Below are positions 34,558-43,314 of a stretch of DNA of 64,000 nt, piece after piece (position 1 is the first letter of the stretch; each line of letters opens with the position of its first letter). The translations under genes were made by a program, and so were the position numbers. The notes under the pieces were generated by a model that ran no database searches, was not told the DNA's origin, and saw only the letters and a list, made by a program, of their open reading frames with translations. Source of the stretch: an uncultured Ruegeria sp. (GTDB taxonomy: Bacteria; Pseudomonadota; Alphaproteobacteria; Rhodobacterales; Rhodobacteraceae). The stretch is from the NCBI RefSeq assembly GCF_947497005.1, contig NZ_CANMFF010000004.1, positions 124,001-188,000 of the forward strand, written 5' to 3'.

Positions 34558-36338
34558 TGGACGGAGCGAAACTGGACGGCAAAACCGTTGCTGAGCACAT
34601 CGTCGACTTCCTCGAGCGCCGTGAAGTCAAACATGTGTTCGGCTTGTGCGGCCACACGAACATCGCGGTTCTGGCTGCGCTGGCCGACAGCCCCATCGAT
34701 TTCGTCACCGTGCGGCACGAACAAATCGCTAGCCATGCGGCGGATGCATATGCCCGCGTAACAGGCAAGGCCTCGGTGGTGCTGTCCCATCTCTCTCCGG
34801 GGCTGACCAATTGTGCCACCGGGGTCGCCAATGCGGCGCTGGACTGTATCCCGATGGTGGTGATCGCGGGTGATATTCCCACGCATTATTACGGCAAACA
34901 CCCGCATCAGGAAGTGAATCTGCACGCAGACGCTGCCCAATGGGAGATCTATCGACCCTTCGTCAAACGTGCGTGGCGGGTGGATCGGGCTGATCTGATG
35001 GCTGAAATCCTTGAAAAGGCGTTTCATCTGGCCGAAAGTGGCCAGCCCGGGCCGGTGCTGGTCAATGTGCCGATGGACATATTCTCAGAAGTGATCTCTT
35101 CGGACAGCTTCGACCGTATCCGCGACAACTTGCGCGCGCTCAAGAAGCCTTCGATTGACGATGAAACAGCACGTGAGATTGTCGAAGCGTTGGCGCAAGC
35201 CGAGAACCCGGTCGCCTATGTCGGAGGTGGGATCCTTCTGGCGCAAGCCAGCAAAGAGTTGCGCGCATTCGTCGAACACATGGGCATGCCGGTCGCGCAT
35301 TCGCTGATGGGCAAGGGCGCGCTGCGGGATGACCATCCGCTTGTACTGGGAATGACTGGCTTTTGGGGCACCGAGTTGGTCAACCAGTCTTGCCTGAACG
35401 CGGACTATATTTTTGCGGTAGGAACGCGGTTCAAAGAGGCCGATTGCTCCAGTTGGTACCCCGGCTACACGTTTAACATTCCCGGCTCCAAGGTCATTCA
35501 TATCGATATCGAACCGCAAGAGATCGGTCGGAACTATCCGACCGAGATCGGCGTCGTTGCGGATGCCAAGGCCGCGCTGTGTGTTCTCAACCGCGTGGCA
35601 CGTGAAAAGTATCCGGAGGGCTTCAGGCGCCCCGCGCTGGAAAGAAAGATCGCTGATTTCAGGACCGATTTCAAAGCGCGCAATGCCGACATGGCGACCT
35701 CATCAGCGTTTCCGATGATGCCCGAACGTATTCTGGCAGATACCCGCAAGGCGCTGCCGGAAGACGCCATCATCACGACAGATGTTGGATGGAACAAGAA
35801 CGGTGTGGGACAGCAATTCGATATCCTGACGCCAGGCTCGATCCTCACGCCGGGTGGTTTCGCTACGATGGGTTTCGGCCCGCCGGGTGCGATTGGCGCA
35901 AAACTGGCGGCCCCGGATCGTGTGGTGGTCAGTTTGGTTGGTGATGGCGGTTTTGGTCAGAACCCATCGATGCTGGCAACGGCGGTCGAGCTTGACCTGG
36001 CTATCATCTGGCTGGTCATGAACAACAATGCGTTCGGCACCATCGCTGGCCTCCAAAAGGCGCATTACGGCCTGACATACGGAACAACCTTTCCGGGTTC
36101 AGCTGAAGCTCCTAAAAACGGGCCAGGCTATGCTGATATCGCGCGCGCCTATGGTGCCGAAGGGCATAGGCTTGGCTCTGCTGATGAACTGTTGCCTGCG
36201 TTGGTGGCGGCAATCGCCAGTGGTAAGCCGACAGTTCTGGACGTGGCGATGATCAACAACCCTACGCCAACGACAGGGCATTGGAACATCCTCGACATCT
36301 ATTCGCCTGACAAGGATGTTTCGCACGTCGCGACCTAA
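34557..36338 (+). CDS. Thiamine diphosphate-dependent enzyme (acetolactate synthase-like/2-oxoacid decarboxylase-like)
   Basis: Soluble enzyme of 593 residues with the three ThDP domains: the N-terminal pyrimidine-binding part with catalytic glutamate in VTVRHEQIASHAADAYARV near residue 55, a central domain, and the C-terminal pyrophosphate part with VVSLVGDGGFGQNPSMLATA near residue 460 and the closing Asn in MNNNAFGT near residue 488. The start overlaps the ALDH stop by one base, with GGAGG seven bases before it. A ThDP enzyme next to an acylating aldehyde dehydrogenase suggests 2-oxoacid to aldehyde to acyl-CoA. The sequence is not close to Xsc or IolD as I know them; the substrate is unknown. 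Confidence 0.85.
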   Translation: MDGAKLDGKTVAEHIVDFLERREVKHVFGLCGHTNIAVLAALADSPIDFVTVRHEQIASHAADAYARVTGKASVVLSHLSPGLTNCATGVANAALDCIPMVVIAGDIPTHYYGKHPHQEVNLHADAAQWEIYRPFVKRAWRVDRADLMAEILEKAFHLAESGQPGPVLVNVPMDIFSEVISSDSFDRIRDNLRALKKPSIDDETAREIVEALAQAENPVAYVGGGILLAQASKELRAFVEHMGMPVAHSLMGKGALRDDHPLVLGMTGFWGTELVNQSCLNADYIFAVGTRFKEADCSSWYPGYTFNIPGSKVIHIDIEPQEIGRNYPTEIGVVADAKAALCVLNRVAREKYPEGFRRPALERKIADFRTDFKARNADMATSSAFPMMPERILADTRKALPEDAIITTDVGWNKNGVGQQFDILTPGSILTPGGFATMGFGPPGAIGAKLAAPDRVVVSLVGDGGFGQNPSMLATAVELDLAIIWLVMNNNAFGTIAGLQKAHYGLTYGTTFPGSAEAPKNGPGYADIARAYGAEGHRLGSADELLPALVAAIASGKPTVLDVAMINNPTPTTGHWNILDIYSPDKDVSHVAT

Positions 36339-36836
36339 CTTACCTGGCTAGATCGGATCGGGCCCGGATGGGATCGTTTTGCTTGCCGTTGCGAACCCGA
36401 AAAGTGGTGGCCACCAATCAGCGGGGCCAAGGTGTTGGAGACTATTGAGAGAAAATGGCAATGTCTTGTGCCGCCCGACATGATTTGTAAGGCGATACAG
36501 CGACTTGCCCCCCAGCGACGGATTCTTGTCGTCTTAGCTTCACGGTTTTCTTTAGACACTCAGAGTTGACCGGCAGACCAGACACAGCAGGTGTCAGCCT
36601 GCTGGCTGCTCGGTATGCAATTGAGCCGCTTCGTTGTGGCAGTGAGACCGACGACGAAAGTTACAGACATCTTTCTTGGGCTATTTGCACCGCAATATGG
36701 CAACTGGCCGTAGCAGTTTAACGGATCATGGGCACGTACCCGCCATCCCGATCTAAGAGGATTGTTTGCGTTTACACATTGCCCTGCATACGATCCGATT
36801 AATATTCCAACTGTTTTAACGCAAGGGTTTGATGTC
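36339..36836. other. Intergenic region before the aspartate decarboxylase gene
   Basis: No gene is supported. A short GC palindrome CGGGCCCG near 36358-36365, followed a little later by GTTTTGC, could act as a weak terminator of the ThDP operon, but the match is poor. The right half is AT-richer and should hold the promoter of the decarboxylase gene. Small open frames on both strands have no ribosome site and no recognisable sequence. Confidence 0.4.
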
Positions 36837-38468
36837 ATGCCAGAATCTCTGAACCTGCATAAATTCGAAAACCTAAGTCCTTTCCAGATCAAAGACGAAC
36901 TTATCAAATTGGCTCAGAAAGAGGCACGGCAGATGGCTCTGCCCTACCTCAATGCAGGTCGAGGGAACCCCAACTGGATTGCTTCCAAGGCGCGCGAGGC
37001 TTTTTTCCTGTTGGGACAGTTCGCAATGACTGAAGCACAGCGCCATCGTCACGAACCTCAAGTCGGTCTGGCCGGGATGCCGCAAGGTCCGGGTTGTTAT
37101 GACCGGCTCAAGGCCTATTGCGCGAACTCGGTTGAGAGGAACGGCCCCCCGGGTGCGGATACCTTGGCTGCTGTCGTGGATTTTGCGATTGAGAAATTTG
37201 GATTTACGCCAGACGATTTCGTGCTTGAACTGACCGACGGTATCATTGGCGATCACTATCCGATGCCGGACCGGTGCATGGAACACAATGAGGCGATCGT
37301 CCATGAATACGTTATGTGGGCGATGTGTGCGGGGCACCGACCGGACGCAAAGTTCGATGTCTATGCGGTTGAAGGTGGAACTGCCGCGATGTGCTATATC
37401 TTCAAGGCGCTCAAGAACCAGCGGCTGCTGAACGCTGGCGACACCATTGCCTTGGGTACGCCGATATTCACGCCTTATCTGGAAATGCCGGTCCTTGAAG
37501 ATTATGGACTGAATACTGTGGATGTGTCTTCCAAAGAAGAGGACCACTTCCAACTGAACGACGATGATTTCGAAAGGCTGGCCAACCCGAAGGTCAAAGC
37601 GCTGTTTCTGGTCAACCCGGGCAACCCGTCTTCGGTCGCAATCAGCCCCGAGGTCATGACCCGGCTGGTCGAGTTCGTAAAAACCCGCCGTCCGGACCTG
37701 ATCATTTTGACCGATGATGTCTATGGCACCTTTGTCCCAAACTTTCAGTCGGTCATGGGTCATCTGCCCGAGAACACAATCGGGGTTTATTCCTACTCCA
37801 AGTATTTTGGTTGCACTGGCTGGCGTTTGGGCGCGATTTTGGTGGCCCGGAACAACATCTTCGACAAGATGATTGCGGAGGCTCCGACCGACACTAAGGC
37901 AGTCGTCAATGCGCGATACGAAACGCTGACGCCGGATCCTTCATCCTTCAAGTTTATCGACCGGATTGTTGCCGACAGCCGCGATGTCGCGCTGAACCAC
38001 ACAGCGGGTCTGTCGTTGCCGCAACAAGTGATGATGACGCTGTTCTCGCTGGTTGAGCTTATGGATGAAGAGAAAGGCTATCAGAAGTTCTGCAGGGGTA
38101 TCCTGAAGCACCGTTTTGATGAGTTGGTAGAAGGCATGAATATTGAAGTGCCCGACAACCCGCTTTTCGACAAGTATTACGGCATCATCGATTTTGAGTT
38201 CTGGCTGCGCAAATATGTCGGCGAAGACGTGGTCGAATGGATCAAGAAAAATGTCCATCCGCTCGATATTTCGTTCAAGCTTGCACAGGACCACGGGATC
38301 GTGCTGCTGAATGGATCGGGCTTTGACGCGCCCAACTGGTCGGCGCGGGTCTCGTTCGCCAATTTAGATGACAGTGCCTATCGCCAGATAGGACGCGCAG
38401 TGCGGGCGGTGGCCGTTGGCTATGTGCAGGCCTACCGTGCCTCGAAAGGATTGCCGCTGCACGGTTGA
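36837..38468 (+). CDS. Aspartate 4-decarboxylase (bifunctional aspartate aminotransferase)
   Basis: PLP enzyme of 543 residues that removes the beta-carboxyl group of L-aspartate to give L-alanine and CO2. Family features are the long N-terminal part (LPYLNAGRGNPNWIASKARE near residue 35), LVNPGNPSSVAISPEVM near residue 260, and the PLP lysine in VYSYSKYFGCTGWRLGAI near residue 315. Length agrees with AsdA proteins (about 530-545), much longer than ordinary aminotransferases. The AspT-like antiporter gene lies convergently 270 bases downstream, supporting a decarboxylation/antiport pair. Such enzymes can also release sulfite from cysteine sulfinate, a possible alternative role. Confidence 0.9.
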   Translation: MPESLNLHKFENLSPFQIKDELIKLAQKEARQMALPYLNAGRGNPNWIASKAREAFFLLGQFAMTEAQRHRHEPQVGLAGMPQGPGCYDRLKAYCANSVERNGPPGADTLAAVVDFAIEKFGFTPDDFVLELTDGIIGDHYPMPDRCMEHNEAIVHEYVMWAMCAGHRPDAKFDVYAVEGGTAAMCYIFKALKNQRLLNAGDTIALGTPIFTPYLEMPVLEDYGLNTVDVSSKEEDHFQLNDDDFERLANPKVKALFLVNPGNPSSVAISPEVMTRLVEFVKTRRPDLIILTDDVYGTFVPNFQSVMGHLPENTIGVYSYSKYFGCTGWRLGAILVARNNIFDKMIAEAPTDTKAVVNARYETLTPDPSSFKFIDRIVADSRDVALNHTAGLSLPQQVMMTLFSLVELMDEEKGYQKFCRGILKHRFDELVEGMNIEVPDNPLFDKYYGIIDFEFWLRKYVGEDVVEWIKKNVHPLDISFKLAQDHGIVLLNGSGFDAPNWSARVSFANLDDSAYRQIGRAVRAVAVGYVQAYRASKGLPLHG

Positions 38469-38738
38469 AGCGAGGGGGTCAGAGGATGCGGGCAGGCATG
38501 GGAACGGAGAGGCTCGATCTCAGTTTGCCAACCTGCCTCGCCTTGCGGCCTTGGTATTGAGTATGAGCCTGGGTGGATCACAGGCTGTGTATAGCCGCGA
38601 TCAGAAAAGTGGATTATCTGTTTAGCGCAATTCGAGAGGCCGCATAGTTCTGGTCTCCAACCATGCGCGGTGGTTTTGGCTATGACTTTATGTTGTTGGC
38701 CTGGTGGCGTTCAACGATCGTAATCCTTGCGTTAAAGG
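38469..38738. other. Convergent intergenic region between decarboxylase and antiporter
   Basis: Both neighbouring genes end here. A convincing hairpin with a U-tract was not found on either strand, and no small gene is supported. Confidence 0.4.
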
Positions 38739-40439
38739 CTAAGGCACAAATGCCACAACCAACGGCCCCCAGAGTGTCAGGAAAATATTCGCTACGGCAT
38801 AGGTCATGGTGAATGCCGGTGTTGGAGTTGAGTTCCCCGTCTTTTCCAGCAATGTCGCAAACCCCGGGTTACCGGACCGGGACCCAGTAACAACCGCACA
38901 AGCCTCGACAGGGTTTTTGATACGCAGGACGTAATAGTTTATCGGGAATTGAACGATCATCGGCATCAGCGTAACCAAGATGCCTAGCAGAAGCAGAGTA
39001 ACTCCATATTGCTGAATTGCCTCCAGGGCGGGCTTGCCAGCATTCAGGCCCACAACCCCGACGAAGACCGCAAGGCCAAAGCTTTGCAGGAAATTTGCAG
39101 CCCCACGGTTGATCCCGCCGATCTTGGGTCGGCGAATACGCAGATACCCGATGATCAACCCTGTCACGAGGCAACCTAGCCCCGAGCCAAGCGCAACTTT
39201 GGTCCCGGCTATCACGAAACTGATCTCGCCGATCAAATAGCCAACGGCTACACCGATCCCCAGTGCAACAAAATTGGTGACAGAAGCCGAGGGCGGCACG
39301 TATCCCGCCTCCTTTGCCACACGGTTCAGGTCGTCTTTGTGGCCCACGATGCTGACCTCGTCGCCTGCGTGAATTTCGGTGTTTTGCAGGACCGGCACAT
39401 CGTGACCCATACGGGTAATCTTCGAGATATGAACGCCGCGCCGCTGATCGGCGGTCAATGCGTCGCGCAGTTCCGCAAGGGTTTTACCTGCCAGTTTGCG
39501 ATTGGTGACAACGACGTTGCGACGTTCCTCTACCACTGTCAGTTCGGGCGAGTATTCGCCAATTTCACCACTTGCGGTACCCTCGAACCGGGTCAGGGTT
39601 GTCACAAGGCCAGAAACAACGATGACGTCTCCAGCGCTGATAATCGTTTCAGATATCGGGTCCACTGGAGCGCCTTCGTGCAGTAGCTTCTCGACGATCA
39701 GATCGCCGCCATAGGTGGCCTCAATGGCTTTCACTGATTGCCCTTCAATCGAGGCGTCGTTGTGCACCTGATAAGCGCGGGCGTCGAAACGGTTCATAGG
39801 AAGAAATTCGCCCTCTTCCAGGTGACGTTCGCCACCACTGAGTTTCCGGGCCAATTTGATTGCCTCTTTTCGTAGGTCCACACGCATTATGATCGGGATG
39901 ACACTGACGGCCAATATTGGACCGATCGAGCCGAAGATGTACGTCACCGAATATCCCACGGCGATGTTGGTTTTCAGCTTTTCCGCCTCATCCGTGGCCA
40001 GCCCAAGCAGATCGATGGCGTTTCCGGCGGTACCAATGATGGCGGATTGCGTCAGGCCGCCAGCGGCCAGCCCAGCGGCCAACCCTTTGTCCAACCCGGC
40101 CAATCGGGCGACGATTATGACAAAGAACAATCCCCAGAGCGTCATCATAAACGCGGCCAGCAGCTTAGTCAGGGCAGTTCGGTTCAGGGCAGCAAAGAAT
40201 TGTGGCCCGCCATTGTAACCGACCATAAAAATAAAGAGGGAAAAGAAGATGTTCTGAACATCCGTGCTTAGATTGATACCTCCGACCTGGCCGACGAAAA
40301 CCGCCACCAGCAGGGTTCCCGCGATGCCACCCAACTCGAACTTGCCGATCCGGAATTTGCCGACGCCGTAACCCAGGCCCAGGCACAAAAAAAGAGCCAT
40401 AATGGGAAAGGCGCGGAGTTGTTCAGTGATTAATTCCAT
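38739..40439 (-). CDS. AspT/YidE family antiporter (probable aspartate:alanine exchanger)
   Basis: Inner-membrane transporter of 566 residues. Two hydrophobic halves flank a soluble section with two TrkA-C-like domains (about residues 205-370, with EGEFLPMNRFDARAYQVHND and SAGDVIVVSGLVTTLTRFEG). Duplicated Asp:Al_Ex motifs are visible: FSLFIFMVGYNGGPQFFAAL near residue 60 and its counterpart LQSFGLAVFVGVVGLNAGKP near residue 455. ATG 40439 (MELITEQLRAFPIMAL) was chosen over the longer frame because GGAG precedes it and hydrophobic sequence starts there. Facing the aspartate 4-decarboxylase gene, it probably exchanges aspartate for alanine, which consumes a proton inside and yields proton-motive force. 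Confidence 0.88.
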   Translation of the reverse strand: MELITEQLRAFPIMALFLCLGLGYGVGKFRIGKFELGGIAGTLLVAVFVGQVGGINLSTDVQNIFFSLFIFMVGYNGGPQFFAALNRTALTKLLAAFMMTLWGLFFVIIVARLAGLDKGLAAGLAAGGLTQSAIIGTAGNAIDLLGLATDEAEKLKTNIAVGYSVTYIFGSIGPILAVSVIPIIMRVDLRKEAIKLARKLSGGERHLEEGEFLPMNRFDARAYQVHNDASIEGQSVKAIEATYGGDLIVEKLLHEGAPVDPISETIISAGDVIVVSGLVTTLTRFEGTASGEIGEYSPELTVVEERRNVVVTNRKLAGKTLAELRDALTADQRRGVHISKITRMGHDVPVLQNTEIHAGDEVSIVGHKDDLNRVAKEAGYVPPSASVTNFVALGIGVAVGYLIGEISFVIAGTKVALGSGLGCLVTGLIIGYLRIRRPKIGGINRGAANFLQSFGLAVFVGVVGLNAGKPALEAIQQYGVTLLLLGILVTLMPMIVQFPINYYVLRIKNPVEACAVVTGSRSGNPGFATLLEKTGNSTPTPAFTMTYAVANIFLTLWGPLVVAFVP

Positions 40440-41244
40440 TATGAAATCTCCAGGGTCTCTGCACGGCTCCGTTCTTTTCAAGATACAGCGCCTAACTGCA
40501 TAAAAACATGAAAAATTAATCTTCCGGCGACACAAATACCAAAAACTCGTCCAGAGCCCATTTTAGCAGCAGGTAGACCCATTCGAAAAACGTAATATTC
40601 TAAACTCGGAAACGAAGAACACGCCTGTCACCTTTTGCCATGTTGCGAACTTTCTGACGTCAGCGCCAATGGGGCGGTTTGGGCTAATTTGATAAGGAAC
40701 GGTTTCTGGCACGTCGTATTCGCAAAGGAGTGGGGATGAGATAGGTGAAAACGTAGTGCGTGACCGCAGCTAAGCGGGTCCAAGGTGAGAACGTTATTAA
40801 ACACATTCGCCGTGCGTAAGGCCGCCCGGCAGTCGATACACTCTATCTATGAGAGGGGCGCAAACAGCATCCCGCTGAAGACCGGATCTGATTACATCTC
40901 GGGAGAGCTGGCCGATTGTTCGGAAAGTCAGCAGATGAATGCATATTCAGGAACTTCTGAGAGACATGACGCGGGCCAACGTTCGGCTCCTCGGAGATCG
41001 CCCGAGCCTTTTGGCGGGTTTGCTGAAATCGGGTATTCTTGCGCGGCATCGTGTACGAAAGGTATCAAGCTGATCTTAAACCCGGCGCGGTGTCCGGGTT
41101 TTGAATGGTTTCGCCAAACATGCACCCCCTTGCCCATGTGCCTCACCTGATGCAGACTTGTATGAAGGGGAGGGATGTCCGTTTTACCGTTGGGTCTGTT
41201 GGATAGCGGATCGGTACGGTGCCATGTTTTTGGAGGAGCGTGTC
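40440..41244. other. Long intergenic region between the antiporter and DUF2189 genes
   Basis: About 800 bases without a supported gene. The left part is the promoter side of the antiporter gene. Around 40785-41150 both strands have open frames of 68-121 codons, but they lack ribosome sites and homology that I can recognise. One short plus-strand segment near 40969-41071 reads MTRANVRLLGDRPSLLAGLL with a plausible helical character and then stops; it may be a fragment of a lost gene. Confidence 0.4.
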
Positions 41245-42063
41245 ATGACATCCAAGACCACAAGTTCCAAACCGCCAGACAATCTGACGCCTCAGCAGCA
41301 GATCATGCCCAAGGTCAACAAGGTGACGGCGGATGATATCACCGCGTCTTTAAAGGCCGGATTTTCCGACTTTCTGGCGCGTCCATTCATGAGCGGCTTC
41401 TTCGGCCTGTTCTATGCGGTTTTCGGTATCCTGTTTGTCTGGAGTCTGGTCTGGCTCGGCAAGATCTGGATGATCATTCCCGCTGTCGTAGGCTTTCCGT
41501 TGGTCGCGCCTTTCGCGGCTGCCGGTCTTTATGAAATGTCTCGCCGGTTGCAGAAAGGAGAGAATTTTGGCTGGCCTGAAATCCTCGCCGTTATGGCCAA
41601 TCAACGCAAGCGTGAAATGGGATGGATGGCCTTTGTCACCCTTTTCATATTCTGGGTGTGGATTTACCAGGTTCGAATTTGGCTGGCGATCACCCTGCAG
41701 AATGCATCCTTTTCAGATTTTGACGGTTTTCTGAATACCGTCTTTTTCACACCACAGGGCTGGACTTTTCTTGCTGTTGGCACCTGTGTTGGTGCATTTT
41801 TGTCGGCCGTGCTGTTCTCACTGACCGTTATTGCCATGCCCATGCTACTCGATCGGGAAACCAATTTTGTTTCTGCTATGCTGACCTCCTTGCGCGTCGT
41901 ATCGGAAAGCCCAGTGATCATGCTCAGTTGGGCGGCGATCATCTCGGTCACGATGCTGTTGTCGCTGGTTCCGGCGTTTCTAGGCCTGATCTTCACCCTG
42001 CCGATCCTTGGTCACACAACCTGGCATCTCTACCAGCGGGCGGTGCCGTTGGCAGAGGAGTGA
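41245..42063 (+). CDS. DUF2189 domain integral membrane protein
   Basis: Protein of 272 residues with about six hydrophobic segments (for example GLFYAVFGILFVWSLVWLG near residue 55 and IIPAVVGFPLVAPFAAAGLY near residue 80). The LVAPFAAAGLYEMSRRLQKG motif and overall layout match the DUF2189 family, which is common in Rhodobacteraceae and has no established function. GGAGGAG stands eight bases before the chosen ATG; an in-frame ATG at 41224 is less likely. It is not in an operon with a neighbour. Nothing in the sequence indicates a transported substrate. Confidence 0.75.
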   Translation: MTSKTTSSKPPDNLTPQQQIMPKVNKVTADDITASLKAGFSDFLARPFMSGFFGLFYAVFGILFVWSLVWLGKIWMIIPAVVGFPLVAPFAAAGLYEMSRRLQKGENFGWPEILAVMANQRKREMGWMAFVTLFIFWVWIYQVRIWLAITLQNASFSDFDGFLNTVFFTPQGWTFLAVGTCVGAFLSAVLFSLTVIAMPMLLDRETNFVSAMLTSLRVVSESPVIMLSWAAIISVTMLLSLVPAFLGLIFTLPILGHTTWHLYQRAVPLAEE

Positions 42064-42339
42064 TATTCCAACGATCACATTACATAGCTGCGGTCTTTCT
42101 TCATGCGTTAGGGGGACGACGCTTGACGTCAAGGTCGCCGAAACGCAAGTCCCCGAAGGTACTGCAAGAAGCGAAGCAGGCAAACAGTTTCAGGTCTGCG
42201 TTGCCAAACCGGAAGCAGCTCGAAATAGCCAGGTCGATGGTTCCGGAGGACAAAATTCGAAAATCGTACAGAAAACCCTGGATCGAACCTTTTCGGGTCG
42301 AAACAGAAAACGAACCCTTGGGCTGCGTTGGGCATTCGC

Positions 42340-43218
42340 TCAAGCTGACAACAGGGCCACGACCTGATCCGTTTCCTCTCTTCTGCGCGATTGCCGTGGC
42401 ACCTCGATAGCGAGGGAAAGCCCCGTCTGGCAGGTTTGCGTATGCACGGCCGCGAGTGTCCCGACTGCAAGAGCGTCTTCGATCAAACACAGGTGTCCCA
42501 TCAACACGCCTGCGCCAGCCTTGGCCTCTTCGACGGCAAGGCTATAGAGCGAAAACTGAGGGCCGTTATTGTCATTGTGCAAATGGAATCCTGTGTGTCG
42601 AGACCACATGGCCCAATCATCATTCCAAATCTGATCATGTAGCAGGGGGATGTCCTGAAAACCGATTGCGCCTTCTGCCCTGCCCATAAGCGTTGGTGCA
42701 CACACTGGGACAATCTCATCCTGGCTAATGGGAATTTGGTCGGGAGAGCCATCCGGCACTGCAAAGAAGATCGACAGATCGAACATCTCTCGCGAGAGGC
42801 TGGGAGGAGCTTCCAGCGCAGTAACGGAGAAATTGACATCTGGAAGCTGTGCTCTGATCCGGCGCAGTCGTTTTGGCAACCAAAGCTGCGCCACGGCAGG
42901 CAGGGCGGCGATATGAAATTCAGCCTTGGGCCTGAGGTTGCGCAACGCCCGGGCAGCATCGGCCAATTGGTCAAAAGCCGCAGTGAACTCCGCGACTAGC
43001 GACCGTCCTTCGGGCGTGAGTTCAACGCCTTGGGCGTTGCGACGAAAAAGCGGTGTACCTGCCCAACCTTCCAGAGCCTTGATGTGCTGAGAGATTGCGC
43101 CCGGTGTGACGTTCAATTCTTCTGACGCCGCCACAAAGCTGATGTGGCGGGCCGCCGCCTCAAAGGCGCGCATGGCGTTCAAAGGCGGGCCTTTAGGGCG
43201 TTTGGGGGCGACGCTCAT
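42340..43218 (-). CDS. LysR family regulator, GcvA-like
   Basis: Transcription factor of 292 residues. The winged helix (NAMRAFEAAARHISFVAASE, LNVTPGAISQHIKALEGWAG, LFRRNAQGVELTPEG) covers residues 14-72, followed by a periplasmic-type effector domain. The AARHISFVAAAEEL-like opening and FDLSIFF in the effector domain are typical of the GcvA/AmpR-like subgroup. It is divergent from the SHMT-like gene over 96 bases and likely controls it. The start was set at ATG 43218; the frame remains open into the divergent gap. Confidence 0.9.
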   Translation of the reverse strand: MSVAPKRPKGPPLNAMRAFEAAARHISFVAASEELNVTPGAISQHIKALEGWAGTPLFRRNAQGVELTPEGRSLVAEFTAAFDQLADAARALRNLRPKAEFHIAALPAVAQLWLPKRLRRIRAQLPDVNFSVTALEAPPSLSREMFDLSIFFAVPDGSPDQIPISQDEIVPVCAPTLMGRAEGAIGFQDIPLLHDQIWNDDWAMWSRHTGFHLHNDNNGPQFSLYSLAVEEAKAGAGVLMGHLCLIEDALAVGTLAAVHTQTCQTGLSLAIEVPRQSRRREETDQVVALLSA

Positions 43219-43314
43219 TTCAATAGCCTTAGTTTTTCTACGCCAAGAAATAACAATTCTACTTTGCGATGTCACGCGACAGCGGTCAGAGTGCGAAAAA
43301 CAGGAGGATGTCAG

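Noticed and set aside
34557..36338. Sulfoacetaldehyde acetyltransferase (Xsc) or IolD identity for the ThDP enzyme
   Set aside because: Only the general ThDP motifs match; the N-terminal and central regions differ from both families as I know them, and no phosphotransacetylase or inositol genes are adjacent.
40785..41150. Hypothetical gene of 121 codons upstream of the DUF2189 gene
   Set aside because: No ribosome site, irregular composition, and an equally long open frame on the opposite strand.
42101..42490. Minus-strand open frames after the DUF2189 gene
   Set aside because: They overlap the real LysR gene in another frame and have Cys/Phe/Arg-rich composition typical of shadows.
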